Shown: in pieces, positions 32,201-42,929 of the stretch
How the letters are laid out: each line of letters starts with the position of its first letter
Position numbering within the stretch: position 1 is the stretch's first letter
NCBI GenBank assembly: GCA_003290165.1
Contig: QNQO01000641.1
Span: 1 to 64,000 of the forward strand
DNA: 64,000 nucleotides
Origin: Berberis thunbergii
Lineage: Eukaryota; Streptophyta; Magnoliopsida; Ranunculales; Berberidaceae
Direction: 5' to 3'
Notes under the pieces: generated by a model
Told to the model about the DNA's origin: nothing
Databases searched by the model: none
Seen by the model: the letters and a program-made list of their open reading frames with translations, nothing else
Program-made: the position numbers and the translations under genes

Positions 32201-32524
32201 CACTACACCAAATTGACATGTCTGTAACAATCTCAAAAAGGGTATCATTGTTATACTGTAACAATTCTTCAAACGGTATATAGTTTCACAAATGAAGTGA
32301 TACAATAATTGAATCATTATAAAAAACATGATATTATTCATGATAATCTAATTTATTATATCATTTTATTTATAAAACTGTTTTTCAAAAAATTTCATAA
32401 ATTTAGCTTTAACTTAAAATTACTTGATTTACTCTTACATCACAAAAGTTATATTCTTTTAGTGATATTCTTATTTTTAGTGCTATTCTTTTAAGGCTTC
32501 TTACAAAACTGCCTACTTGTAGTG
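32201..32524. mobile_element. Small CACTA-type non-autonomous element (324 bp)
   Basis: It begins CACTACACCAAA and ends TACTTGTAGTG, an inverted terminal repeat opening with CACTA. A 3-bp duplication CAT stands on both sides (32198-32200 and 32525-32527), the size produced by CACTA (EnSpm) transposases. The interior is AT-rich and non-coding. Confidence 0.8.
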
Positions 32525-32529
32525 CATGT

Positions 32530-34322
32530 TATGTTCCTCTGTTCCTAAAAAAAATCTATGTCCCCATCATCATGTGCTTCACTGTCATTCTTGGTGCACA
32601 TTTGCAGGATGATTAAACAAGTCTCTACCAGTATGAGAAGCAAACAAAAATATGAAGTAAAGTTGTAGATTTCCATATACACAAATGTAAAAGTGACAGT
32701 AAAATATCAATTGTATCATTAGGTCTATTTCACTGACAAGTCTTCAACCAAAACAACCTACTATTTCAAGAAATGTAATTCTTTGTTTTGCATTTTTTAC
32801 ATTAGGTTTGAATAAAAAATCGATTAAACTGATTAAACCAATCAAAATTAAATTGATTAGTTTAGTTTAAGTTCAGTTCAGTTTCGGTTTAAAAAATTTT
32901 AAATTGAAGTGGTTGGTTCGGTTTTTTATTTCAATATTATTTCAACCGACAAAATCGAATCGACCGAATATATATAATAAATAGTATATATTTATATAAA
33001 AATAATATGATATGTTTAAAATAGTAAGTCGATTCGGTTTCAATCGACTCGATTCGATTACAATTTTATAAATAAAATCGATCACTTATAATCGATTCAA
33101 TTTGAAAATTTTAAAACCAACCAAAATCGGTTCAATTTTCAACCCTATTTTACTCTACCAAACAGGCCCTCTACATAAACTATAACCAAAATCCTTAATT
33201 TCACAAAGGTAGGTATAACTACCCCTTCATGTTTACAAATTTGGTCTGGGGTCCTCCTTGATGTTGAGAGTTAATGTTAGAGACAAAGCGAAGCACGCAT
33301 GCAGAGACCAAACACTTGAGGCCAACAAAAAAAACAGTGCTAAGAGTTGCTAAATATAGATTCCTCCAAGTTCCAAGTGTTTGTAGTCTTGTCTCCAATT
33401 CAAATTTTATAAGTCTAATCATATTCAATAATTTCAATGTCCAACCCCTAGACACACTATTTACAAGAGCTAGGTTTGTGTTCTCTTGAATGTCTTTTTT
33501 ACCTTCTTTAGTTGAATTTAGATGTATGGATCATATTTGATGAATAAGGTGGTCATAATCAATTGATGTGCCATCATAAGGAGAACATAGTCATATCTAC
33601 CTTTTTCTTAATCTACTCCGTAAGAAGCCTAATTGGATTTTAGAAGCTTTCAAGTACACAGTTAAAAATTCCAAAAGCATGAACCAGATCACGGTGGAAT
33701 GGATTGAAGATACTTCATGAGTTCATGTGCAGATCTCACAATGTCAGGAATACAATGAAGAAACCAGATATCTGCTCACCAATTTTTGGGGATTCACATG
33801 TGAACATGAAGAACCTCAAGAAAAAAAAAAAAAAAAAAAGTGATGTATAGTCAAACTAAACCAGAGGAGGCAGATGAGTCTTCTAAATCTAAACAAAGCT
33901 GTCTATTATGTACTGAGCATTCAATTCTTGTCAGATTACACTCATGCAATGCACCCACTTTTATTATATACAAATCGAAAATTCTAGGGGAGCTAGGAAA
34001 AAGGGAGATTGCTTATCTGGAGGGGATGGATGGTTCCTTTTCTAATCTCTTTTTGTTTCCTTCGCCATTTAGAATTTCTGTTTTTATTTCTCTCTATCTC
34101 TGCTATTGTTGGGCATTGGGTCAAAAGCATGGTTGCAATGTGAAGAGACAGCACATGCAATAGCATTGACAGTCAGACTAATTTTGAACCCCCAGCAAGT
34201 AGTACAACTAATTTTGGTCCACAATCTACACTCAATCATGATGATAGATAATGGGTATTTCTCACATTGCACATGTTGTTGGGGTTGGGGTTGGGGTTGT
34301 GGCAAAGTTGAGCGAGGCTACT
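32530..34322. other. Intergenic sequence with a CGATT/CGGTT-rich patch
   Basis: Between about 32810 and 33150 the sequence is a low-complexity patch of GGTTCGGTTT, ATCGATT and TCGATTCGGTT phrases, perhaps a decayed transposon subterminal region of the same kind as at 55100-55340. No gene is recognised in the rest. Confidence 0.4.
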
Positions 34323-34415
34323 TCTCGAGGAAACCAGCGAGGATTTCCTCGTCATATGTGCTTTCCATCCCTTGCACGCATTGCAAGGGAGGGAGGGTCG
34401 CAGGTTTCCTCGACA
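34323..34415. repeat. Fold-back element, TGTCGAGG family, copy 2
   Basis: The arms TCTCGAGGAAACCAGCGAGG and the inverted TCGCAGGTTTCCTCGACA pair around GCACGCATTGCAAGG-like centre sequence. It shares GAGGAAACCAGCGAGG with copy 1 at 3949. ATTAGAATT follows the right end, as in other copies. Confidence 0.65.
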
Positions 34416-34576
34416 ATTAGAATTTCTTGGCAAAGTTTAGATCATAGAGTTGGGAATGTCATGATTATAATCCATGGAGTTATGGATTTTACAATCTTGA
34501 TGTTTATCGTTTCGTGATAGATTTTTCTTATCTAATAGTTTAAACTTTTAAAATAAATGACAACAGAAATTCTAAA

Positions 34577-34739
34577 TGTCGAGGTTTTGGGCGAGGGAAA
34601 TGAGGTGGAGGGGTGGAAGCCGTTCAATTTTCTCGAGATGCGTGTGTTAACTTTTTGCATACGCATCCCGAGGGAGATGAACGACTCCCACCCCGTCACC
34701 TCCCTCCCCTCGCTCATTTCCTCGCCCAAAACCTCGACA
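34577..34739. repeat. Fold-back element, TGTCGAGG family, copy 3
   Basis: TGTCGAGGTTTTGGGCGAGG at the left is mirrored by CCTCGCCCAAAACCTCGACA at the right, a 20-bp perfect terminal inverted repeat. The arms stay complementary for about 70 bp to a short central loop near 34655. It is the best preserved member here, and the preceding AATTCTAAA is shared with copy 1. Confidence 0.8.
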
Positions 34740-35046
34740 GCAAGAAAAGCTCAAATGACAATTATAAAATGATGTGAAGCATTACGATTTTAGGGTTTTC
34801 ACCACACCCAAAATTGTTGGATGATTTACATAAATATAATATTAGGGCAAAGTAGTAGGTCATGGATAGGCACTAACCCTCTCTTTATGTAATTAAGCTC
34901 GCTCAGCATAGTATGGTTTGGGCCTCTAATCTCATGGCCACCCCTGTGGCTCAGTTAATTATCACTCAAGCTTAGCATTTGGATGTCTAGGAGTTGTGTT
35001 GATGAGCTTTGAGTTACTCCGCTGAGCTCGGGATTGGGGGTCTTGT
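34740..35046. other. Intergenic sequence with a SINE-like scrap
   Basis: CCCTGTGGCTCAGTTAATTATC at about 34943 resembles a Pol III A box, but no B box or tail can be defined. The stretch ends at the copia LTR. Confidence 0.35.
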
Positions 35047-35625
35047 TGTTGGAACAAATATCAATAAAACAATATTAAGGAAATAATTTAAAGCGATAAT
35101 AAACAAGACACTAAGATTTACGTGAAAAACTCTTCAATGTGAAGGGAAAAATCACTGGGCAAATCCGAGAGAATTAACTAATCAAATAAGAAGAAGTACA
35201 ATAATTTTTCAAGTTTTTTGCCCAAAGCTTGAGTAATACAAGGAGTAAATAACACGAGTTACCTCACAACAAATTAATTCAAAAACTCCTTCAACTTTTT
35301 CTACCAAATCAATCGACAAAACTAAGTTGATATCGCAACAGCTTCTCTGAAAACATTATGTATAAAACTTTGTTTTATGCACCTATTTATACTTGTTTAC
35401 AGCCGCCCAACACCGCCTCAAATAGAACATTATTTCTATTTAATTAACCAGCTAAATAGAACTTTATTTCTATTTAATTAACACCGCTTCAAATAGAACT
35501 TTGTTTATATTTATTTCTATTTTTGTTTCTTATTGAAAACTTTTTTTTCCTTATTCAACCAAACTTGAAATTATTTTTGATTACTTGGCAAAGTTGGCTC
35601 CACCCTAATGGACTGGACCTCAACA
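35047..35625 (-). repeat. Copia LTR, 3' copy
   Basis: The ends are TGTTGGAAC and GACCTCAACA on the plus strand. It matches 38329-42298 along its length once the insertion there is removed, for example AATAAACRAGACACYAAGAT and ATCAAATAAGAAGAAGTACA. A stretch of about 120 bp present in the other LTR near 41860-41985 is missing here. The polypurine tract AAGGGGAGAC (minus strand, about 35635-35626) adjoins it. Confidence 0.88.
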
Positions 35626-35654
35626 AGTCTCCCCTTCCAGACCATTAGGGAAGA

Positions 35655-36841
35655 ATTACCACTAACCGAGCTTTATGCTTCACATTCTTTTCATCACCAT
35701 CATTTTTCAATTTGTACACTCATTTGTTCTTCAAATGTTTTCTACCTTTTGGAATCTCAACTAAATCATAAGTATCATTCTTATGCAAGGAACTCATCTC
35801 TTATTGCATAGCTTTCATCCAGCTATCTTTATCTTTATGATCTAGTACTTTTTGAAAATTTTCTAGTTCACCTTCTTTTATAAGGAAAACATACTCATCA
35901 TTGGGGTACTTCTTTGAAAGTTGACGCTTTCTGATACACCTTTTTAATTGAGGCTCTACTATTTTTTGCTGAAGGGGTTGCTCTTCATGCGCAGTCTCAT
36001 CTGTTTCTACCTGATCATCATTAACAACTTCGTTTTCTGGCATATGGTCACCAACTATATCATCTGGCGTCTCTTCCCCATTTTCAACATACGACAAAAT
36101 AGGAGGAAGTGGTATAAGACCTACTACCTCATTATTTATCTGCTTGGGCTTTTCAATTTTCTCAAAATCTGCAATGGTATGATCTTTATAAAATATCACA
36201 TCTCTGCTTCTAATAATTTTTTTATTCTTAGGATCCCATAATCTGTAGCCAAACTGCTCATTTCCATAACCAATGAAAATACATGGAGATGTCTTCTCAT
36301 CAAGCTTTAATCTCTTCTCCTTCAGTACATGAACAAATGTTTTATAGCCAAATACCTTCAAATGAGAGTATGAACTATATTTCCCTCTCCGCACTCTTTC
36401 TGGAATGTCACCATCTAAAGGAAATGAAGAAGACCTGTTGATGAGATAACAAGCTCTACTAGCAGCTTCAAACCATAACTCTTTTGGCAATTTAGCCATG
36501 CGAGGCAAGCATCTCACCTTTTCTATAATAGTCCGGTTCATTCTTTCTGCTACCCCATTATGCTGTGGAGTGCCAAAAACTATCTTTTCACGCCGTATAC
36601 CAAGCTTACTACAATAAGCTTTAAATTCTTTTGATGTATATTCGCCACCAACTAGATCTGTTTCTCTTTCAATCTTTGCATGAAACTGCTGGAATAACTG
36701 AAAAACCTGGTCCTTAGATCTGATAAAATATATCCACTCATTTCTTGATGCATCATCAATAAATGTCAATAAATATCTACTACCAACAAGAGAATCTACT
36801 TCAATGGGACCACAAACATCAGTGTAAACCAAATCTAACAA
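35655..36841 (-). pseudogene. Copia integrase, C-terminal region and reverse transcriptase stub
   Basis: A 346-codon frame holds the integrase core: DLVYTDVCGPIEVDS with the first Asp of the DDE triad, TFIDDASRNEWIYF with the second, and TPQHNGVAERMNRTIIEK with the Glu. The C-terminal GKYSSYSHLKVFGYKTFVHV and CIFIGYGNEQFGYRLWD blocks follow. After a stop at 35801 the sequence continues for about 50 codons as a recognisable reverse transcriptase start (SLHKNDTYDLVE, then KHKARLVV) and ends abruptly at about 35655. The catalytic YVDD region, RNase H and the rest are gone. Confidence 0.85.
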
Positions 36842-37062
36842 TCCATATTTTCTTTTTGATGATCTACGAAATGCAACTCTATGATGTTTACCAAATAAAC
36901 AATAATCACAGGGGTTAAGAGGAAACCTTTCAAGGAGGGAATTAATTTATTATTTTTTAAGAGTTGCGTACCTTTTTCACTCATGTGTGCAAGTCGCTTA
37001 TGCCACAAGTGTGTAGAATAATCATCTTCAGCTGCATTCAAAGCAGTCTTACACAATTTCAC
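36835..37062 (-). pseudogene. Copia GAG-pre-integrase zinc-binding domain
   Basis: The frame shows STHLWHKRLAHMSEKG, the His-x-x-x-His signature of the pre-integrase zinc-binding domain. The expected Cys-x-x-C partner region, C.YCLFGKHHRV.F in relatives, is displaced by a frameshift near 36900. It lies directly upstream of the integrase core. Confidence 0.75.
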
Positions 37063-37189
37063 CTAAGTTTTGTATAGTGTGCAACACGCCTTACCCTTTG
37101 CCACAACCAATGAACATTTGGTAAGTTTCCATGCACTATTACCAAAATAATTAATATACACTTGTTTATCCAAAACAAGTCAAGAAATC

Positions 37190-37430
37190 AGGTTCAGAAG
37201 AAGATCAAGAATATGATGTACATCTTTCAAAGTCAACGTACACCCCGTATTAGTCTGGACACACACATAATCTATTCCCACTATTTTAGAGTTGCTAGTG
37301 TTTCTCATATTCACACTGTCAAAATCTCCTGCTTTATAAGTAGTGAAATGGTATTTCCTTGGGGTTACATGATAAGATGCACCAGTGTCAATAATCCATG
37401 TGCTTCATTCATTTGCAACATGCAAACATT
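37190..37430 (-). pseudogene. Copia aspartic protease remnant
   Basis: The minus strand reads WIIDTGASYHVTPRKYHF and then GDFDSVNMRNTSNSKIVG, the standard copia protease start with DTGAS intact. Reading runs to about 37190, after which frame is lost before the pre-integrase domain. It is not in the same frame as the zinc knuckle. Confidence 0.75.
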
Positions 37431-37517
37431 CACTTTCGCCATATAAAAGAGTCACGGGTTCATCAGTAACAACAGCTATAGCTTTTTTACTATCACCATT
37501 CTTCATTTTTCCCTCTT

Positions 37518-38059
37518 TCAAATATCTTTTGTAACTATAACATTGTTTTCTGAAATGACCTGGTTTACCACAATAATGACACTTAAAACTTCTATTTCTT
37601 GATTTTGATCTCTCTCTTGACTTATCACGATTCTTATCATAACCATGATATTTTTTATATTTTTCTCTCCTTTTTTTTCAATAACAAGTGTTTGGGAATG
37701 ATCGGCACCGGTAGATTTCCTTCTAGTCTCTTCATTAAATAAACTACCAATAACCAACTCCATGGTAAGTTGTCAATTCAGTGTCGAATTACTGACCGAC
37801 GTCACCAATGCTTCCCACTATTTGGTAATGAGCTAAGAAGTAATAGTGCTTGCATTTCATCATCTAACACTATCTTCATGTTGGACAACTGATTCACCAC
37901 ACTATGCATCTCATTCAAGTGTTCAACAATAGAACTACTTTCCTTGAATTTCAAGTTCACTAACTTTCTGATCAATAAGGCATTGTTTGCAGCGATTTTC
38001 CTTTCATATAAATTATGGAGTTTGGTCCAAAGAGCATCTGCAGACGTCTCAGCTGACAC
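37518..38059 (-). pseudogene. Copia gag and zinc knuckle remnants
   Basis: The segment 38059-37802 has the gag core (SADALWTKLHNLYERK, then LKFKESSSIVEHLNEM), and about 37585-37540 has a zinc knuckle CHYCGKPGHFRKQC. A frameshift around 37800 separates them. The gag start codon region (about 38100-38290) is degenerate. Confidence 0.8.
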
Positions 38060-38307
38060 ATGATGAAATATCGAATCATCTAACCATTGCCTGATGTGAC
38101 CGATAGCCTTTCTGTTTAATTTCTTTCACTATTATTTTGACATATTATTGGGTTTAGCTGCATTTCCCTCAATTGGAGTACAAATCCTTACAATATAATA
38201 TGTCTTCCATCTTGGCTTTCCAAATAACATAATTTGAGTCATTAAGGTTAATCATCCTTGTATTGTTGTTATTCTCAATGCCAACTCTCTTAATTGACAA
38301 TCTCCCA

Positions 38308-38322
38308 ACAATTGCTCTGATA
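38308..38322 (-). other. Copia primer binding site (tRNA-Met)
   Basis: The minus strand reads GTGGTATCAGAGCAATTG just inside the LTR, the usual primer site and the phrase typical of Tork-type copia elements. It confirms the minus orientation. Confidence 0.85.
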
Positions 38323-38570
38323 CCACTTTATTGGGAAAAATACCAATAAAATAATACCAAAGAAATAATCAAAAGCAATAATAAACGAGACACCAAGATT
38401 TAAGTGAAAAAGCCCTTTAATGTGAAGGGAAAAATCATGGGGCAAATCCGAGAGAATCCAATAATCAAATAAGAAGAAGTACAATAACTTCTCAAGATTT
38501 TTGCCCAAAGCTTGAGTAATACAAGGAGTAAATAACACGGGTTACCTCACAACAAATTAACCTAAAAGCC

Positions 38571-39852
38571 TGTCACGCCCCGATTTTCGAAGGAAACGAA
38601 AATCCTAAAAATCCACGTAGGATTATCCGTTTCCGCCAAAACTCGGGACGTGAGAATTCAATAATAACAGAAACAAATAGCAGCATGAACTAAACATCTG
38701 AAACAAATAGAAATCTAACCCGGAGAAGACTGGCATGGCTAGCTCACTAGCGGAACTCCAGTAATGCAGCTCAAAATCTCTAAACCTGAAAGACTACTCG
38801 GCTACATTCCAAACGGAATGTACCCAAGAAGCAAAAGCTCACTCGGATCAGCAATAAAACCGGTGTGAGAAATCTTCATCCCAAATATCAATAAATCCAC
38901 ACATGATAACATTAAAATAAACCAAACAATAAATAACCACACCATCAGGTAGTTCCTCAATGAGGCAATGGTGTTATCATCCTAATAAATAAATATGCAT
39001 TATTAATTACTAATAAATAAAATTTATGAGTTATCAATCCTCATAAATACAACAACAATACAATTCATAATCATATTAGACTACTATTGAAATATTAAAC
39101 AAACGCATTTTTCTTTCTACCTTTAGGAAGACATGTAGTTCTCATTCAGTGGTTGAATGAGCATTTAGTTTCTTCCTTTAAGGTACTCATGCACATACAC
39201 AAAAAGAAATCTCGCTACTTTTTCACAATCGCACTCTCCTCCTGTGCCGAACACACCTCACCCAAGTGTGCCTCCCTTGCCTTCGAAACCACTCAGAGCG
39301 TACATGTTCCAAGTGGGGTGCCACCTCGAGGAACATGTCATCTCACCCGAAGTTCGATCCATGGCAAGCATCCTTCCTAAATCTACACGTACAACCGAAC
39401 ACACCTCACCCAAGTGTGCCGCCCTTGCCATCGAAACCATTCGGAGCGTACATGTTCTAAGTGGGGTGCCACCTCGAGGAACATGTCATCTCACCCGAAG
39501 GTCGATCACTGGCAAGTACACTGATATGCAAGCAAGTCTGCATACCCAATAATATCACAAATATACAAGCAAGTCTGTATACAAAAATTTATTTTCTTTT
39601 CACATTTTTTTTTCGGAGTTGTGGAAAAGAACATAAAAATAAATAAATCCTCAAAACTCTTTTATGGTGACGCTTTGTCAACCATAAATAAATCAACCAC
39701 AGTATCCACCATTCTGTTGGGGAACAAACAATATTTTCATAAATACATTTCTATAATGCAACAGGGATCAAACTCATTCAACATAAGGATACTCCTTAGC
39801 AAGACAATTTATATCATAATCAAACACTCACATTCACCCAAATGCAGTAACA

Positions 39853-39889
<37 letters not shown>

Positions 39890-41804
39890 CTGGCCCTTAA
39901 CCTGTAAATGACCACTATGAAACCACCAACATTTTACATAACAATCAAATTTAATCCTATATCATATACAAAATTGCATAACAACACAAGTACTCCAATT
40001 CATCTGTCTACTAACAGTAGCAGCAACTAAACTGATTGTTAGTGAACATAATAGTTTATAGTGTTCATTGACACATCAACATAAAACATGAGGCCTAAGA
40101 GAAGATTACATACTAACTGAGAACACTTAAATTGGCATAGTTTAAAAGGTGCACTGCATCATTTATAGTACAAACAAACTGCCCAACCTAGGGACACAAA
40201 ATGCCTTTCTTAATGGCCCAAAAACCCATTATTTGTGAAACCCAAGATTTCCAGTGTCACTTGAAGTACTTGAATTGAATGGAGGAATTAAAGGATATGC
40301 TCTATCATGAAGACTTAAGTTCCAATTTCAGAAACAAAACAATGAACAATTCTATGTAATTGAATTCAGTAAATGACACCCATTTAACAACTTTAGAGCA
40401 TGGTAACAATCTCATAAAAATACTATTCCACTAACATGCTCTTAACACCTATAATTACTACTGAATGAAAACGATCTCCTCAACTGATTCAGCCTACTAT
40501 GTAATTCTAACTTGAACACAAAATCAACTCTTGCGAGCAATCCAGTTCCTATTGCAAATTTACTATAATTGCATACTTAACATCACCAAAAAAAAAAAAC
40601 CCAAAATCCAATATCTCTAAAAAATAATTGAAACAAACAGAGAATTTGAAATCAATCGTAAAAAAAAACGTAAGAGCAATGTTTACCAACTTAAACAAAT
40701 AAACCCATTTCATAATTTGCAGAAACAAAAGGTGGGTTCGAAAGCTTAGTTGATGCAATGAAATCACAGTAAAAGTGAAGGAGATGAAGAAACTCACTGT
40801 AAAGATGAAGGGGATGGAGAAACTCAAATTTCAAACAGCCTTTTCAAATGAACCCAGAGAAGAAACAAAGCAGCTTTTTCAAATGAACCCAAAACCCCCA
40901 ATTTTTAATCCATCCAAACCTCCCTAAGATGACAATACCAATCACCACATCAAACCCCTAAACACACTAAATCGCCAGTAAGCCATCAAACACACCAAAA
41001 TCAACAAACAAAGATATGAGTATTTCAAAAAGAGGAACTCATAAAGAGAATGAAAGAAGACTCACTATCGTCTCTGAAAACCAGACTCAATCAAAGACAC
41101 CATCGCATGCTCCCTGCTGCGGCATCCTCATCATCCGAAGCTCGCCCGTCTTCCTCAGGCTGAAGATCATTCACTCAACACATCTCAGATCCTTCTTTTT
41201 CACCCACAACAACAACATCATCATCATCCAAACAAAAACAAAAAAACAAAATGTTGTCTACTTCACAGATTCACACCTCAAGTTGCCAAAATAACCAATG
41301 TCTTCCTCTTCTTCTTCTTCATCTTCCATCAATCGAACAACCATCTTGTCTCCTTTACAACCCATCGAACAACCCCTTTCCCTCTTCACCTCAATTGGAC
41401 ACACAGTCCCTTCTCGCCAGCCACGACCACAATGCTCGCCTAATCGCATGCCCAACACCACATCTCCAGCAGCCTCGCCTTCCATTTCTTCTTCGTCCGC
41501 CATTGATCGGGTTGATGGATTCTTCTTCTATTGGGTTGGGTTGAGCAAGGATCTGAAACCCTAACTCTATGTGAAGAACAAGAAAGGAAAATAAAACAAA
41601 GAGTTTTATTTCTTTTATATGGTGGGTGGCTATTCGCCCCCACCGAACTCTCGAATGCATTCACCCTCTTTCACAAAATAAAACCCTACTTATTAGTTTA
41701 ATAAAAGCCCAAAATCAAGCCCAAATACAATTTAGTAACAACCCATCAACATTAGGGTTTACAAAAGAAATTTTTTATATTTATTTAATTAGGCGGGTAT
41801 TACA
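38571..41804. mobile_element. LTR-like insertion of 3234 bp, probably a large solo LTR
   Basis: It begins TGTCACGCCCCG, ends GGGTATTACA and is flanked by a perfect 5-bp duplication AAGCC (38566-38570 and 41805-41809). TG...CA ends with a 5-bp duplication are the signature of LTR retrotransposon integration. The start sequence is not repeated anywhere inside, so no second LTR is seen, and no retroviral protein can be read. A large solo LTR or a coding-free derivative fits best. It contains a 148-bp tandem repeat (39247) and many AT-rich stretches. Confidence 0.7.
39247..39515 (+). repeat. 148-bp tandem repeat inside the LTR-like insertion
   Basis: Unit 1 starts at 39247 and unit 2 at 39395. 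Both contain CCGAACACACCTCACCCAAG, TGGGGTGCCACCTCGAGGAA and CATGTCATCTCACCCGAAG. The second unit is cut short at about 39515. Chance open frames across the repeat are not genes. Confidence 0.85.
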
Positions 41805-42597
41805 AAGCCCCTTCAATTTCTTCTACCAAATCAATTGATAAAATTAAGTCGATATCGCAGCCACGCGTCACACTTTATCGCACAAAATCGCGCCCAAAAA
41901 ATCAGACACAAAGTCACCGTCTACACTCACACAGCCGCACCAAACACCAAAGAAATACTATGTTCTCTGTTGCTTATTCACACAACAACTTCTCTGAAAA
42001 TACTATGTATAAAACTCTGTTTTATGCACCTATTAATACTTGTTTGTAGCCGCCCAACACAGCCTCAAATAGAACCTTGTTTCTATTTAATTGACCAGCT
42101 GCCAAATATAACTTTGTTTCTATTCAAATAGAACTTTGTTTCTATTTAATTAACACCGCCTCAAATAGAACTTTGTTTTCTATTTATTTCTGTTTTTGTT
42201 TCTTATTGAAAACATTTTTTTCCTTATTCAACCAAACTTAAAATTATGTTTGATTACTTACCAAAGTTGAATCCACCCTAATGGGCTGGACCTCAACACT
42301 CGTAACACTTCTAAAGATTTTTCATTCATTTGACAGACCTATTGGGCCGTGCCCTGACCTTGCTTCAATCATAAGACCTTCATGAAATTTGCATTGACAT
42401 GCTAATAGATCTGCACTATGCTTTGATTTTGACATTGAAAAGTTTGATTAAATACAAACGATCATAGTTTAAAATGTGATTTTTATGTTATTTTTCTTTT
42501 ATTTTTGAAAGATTTATCCAGTTGACAAAAAAAAAAAAGTGGTTTTCAGAGATATGCACTGGTATGCCTTGATGGGCCAAAAGCTTAGTGAAACTTA

Positions 42598-42926
42598 GGG
42601 TGTGTTTGGTTGCATGGAATCCTATGCCATGAGAATTTATGAGGGGACCACTACATTTTAAGCTAAATTGATATATCACTCCACATCCACCATTTGGTTT
42701 TGTGATCAATGGTGGGAATGAAAGTCCCATGAACATGAAAATCACATGCCTTGGGGGGCCAAGGAGTGGGATTCCCATGTTCATGGGACTTCCATTCCCA
42801 CCATTGATCACAAAATCAAATAGTGGTCAAATGGTAAATGTGGAGTGATATATCAATTTAGCCTAAAATGTAGTGGTCCCCTCATAGATTCCCATGGCAT
42901 AGGATTCCATGCAACCAAACACACCC
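42598..42926. mobile_element. Tourist-like (PIF/Harbinger) MITE, fold-back type
   Basis: The ends GGGTGTGTTTGGTTGCATGG and CCATGCAACCAAACACACCC form a perfect 20-bp inverted repeat, and the arms remain complementary for most of the element. TTA stands on both sides (42595-42597 and 42927-42929), the 3-bp target of PIF/Harbinger transposases. 329 bp, non-coding. Confidence 0.9.
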
Positions 42927-42929
42927 TTA

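Larger units (their letters stand above)
35047..42298 (-). mobile_element. Ty1/copia retrotransposon, reverse transcriptase deleted
   Basis: Two LTRs (35047-35625 and 38329-42298, the latter interrupted) flank an internal region of about 2.7 kb. Near-matching target duplications CTTGT (35042-35046) and CTCGT (42299-42303) border it. Internal order on the minus strand is gag, zinc knuckle, protease, GAG-pre-integrase and integrase. The coding region then jumps from the first fifty or so reverse transcriptase residues straight to the polypurine tract. It cannot move without enzymes from elsewhere. Confidence 0.88.
38329..42298 (-). repeat. Copia LTR, 5' copy, interrupted by a 3.2-kb insertion
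   Basis: The LTR parts are 38329-38570 and 41805-42298. Comparison with 35047-35625 shows where the insertion entered: CACAACAAATTAACCTAAAAGCC on one side and CCCCTTCAATTTCTTCTACC on the other are contiguous in the partner LTR. The terminal CA of the inner edge has mutated (CAATA instead of CAACA). Confidence 0.88.

Noticed and set aside
34084..34517. Several overlapping frames around 34.1-34.5 kb
   Set aside because: They overlap a GGGGTTGGGGTT run and a fold-back element; no domain or conserved start.
39244..39552. Several overlapping frames with repeated phrases
   Set aside because: They come from the 148-bp tandem repeat in the LTR-like insertion. No start context or domain.
41251..41664. 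Ser/Pro-rich frames on both strands at the right end of the LTR-like insertion
   Set aside because: Overlapping in all frames with simple-sequence content (TCTTCTTCT), no conserved motif.
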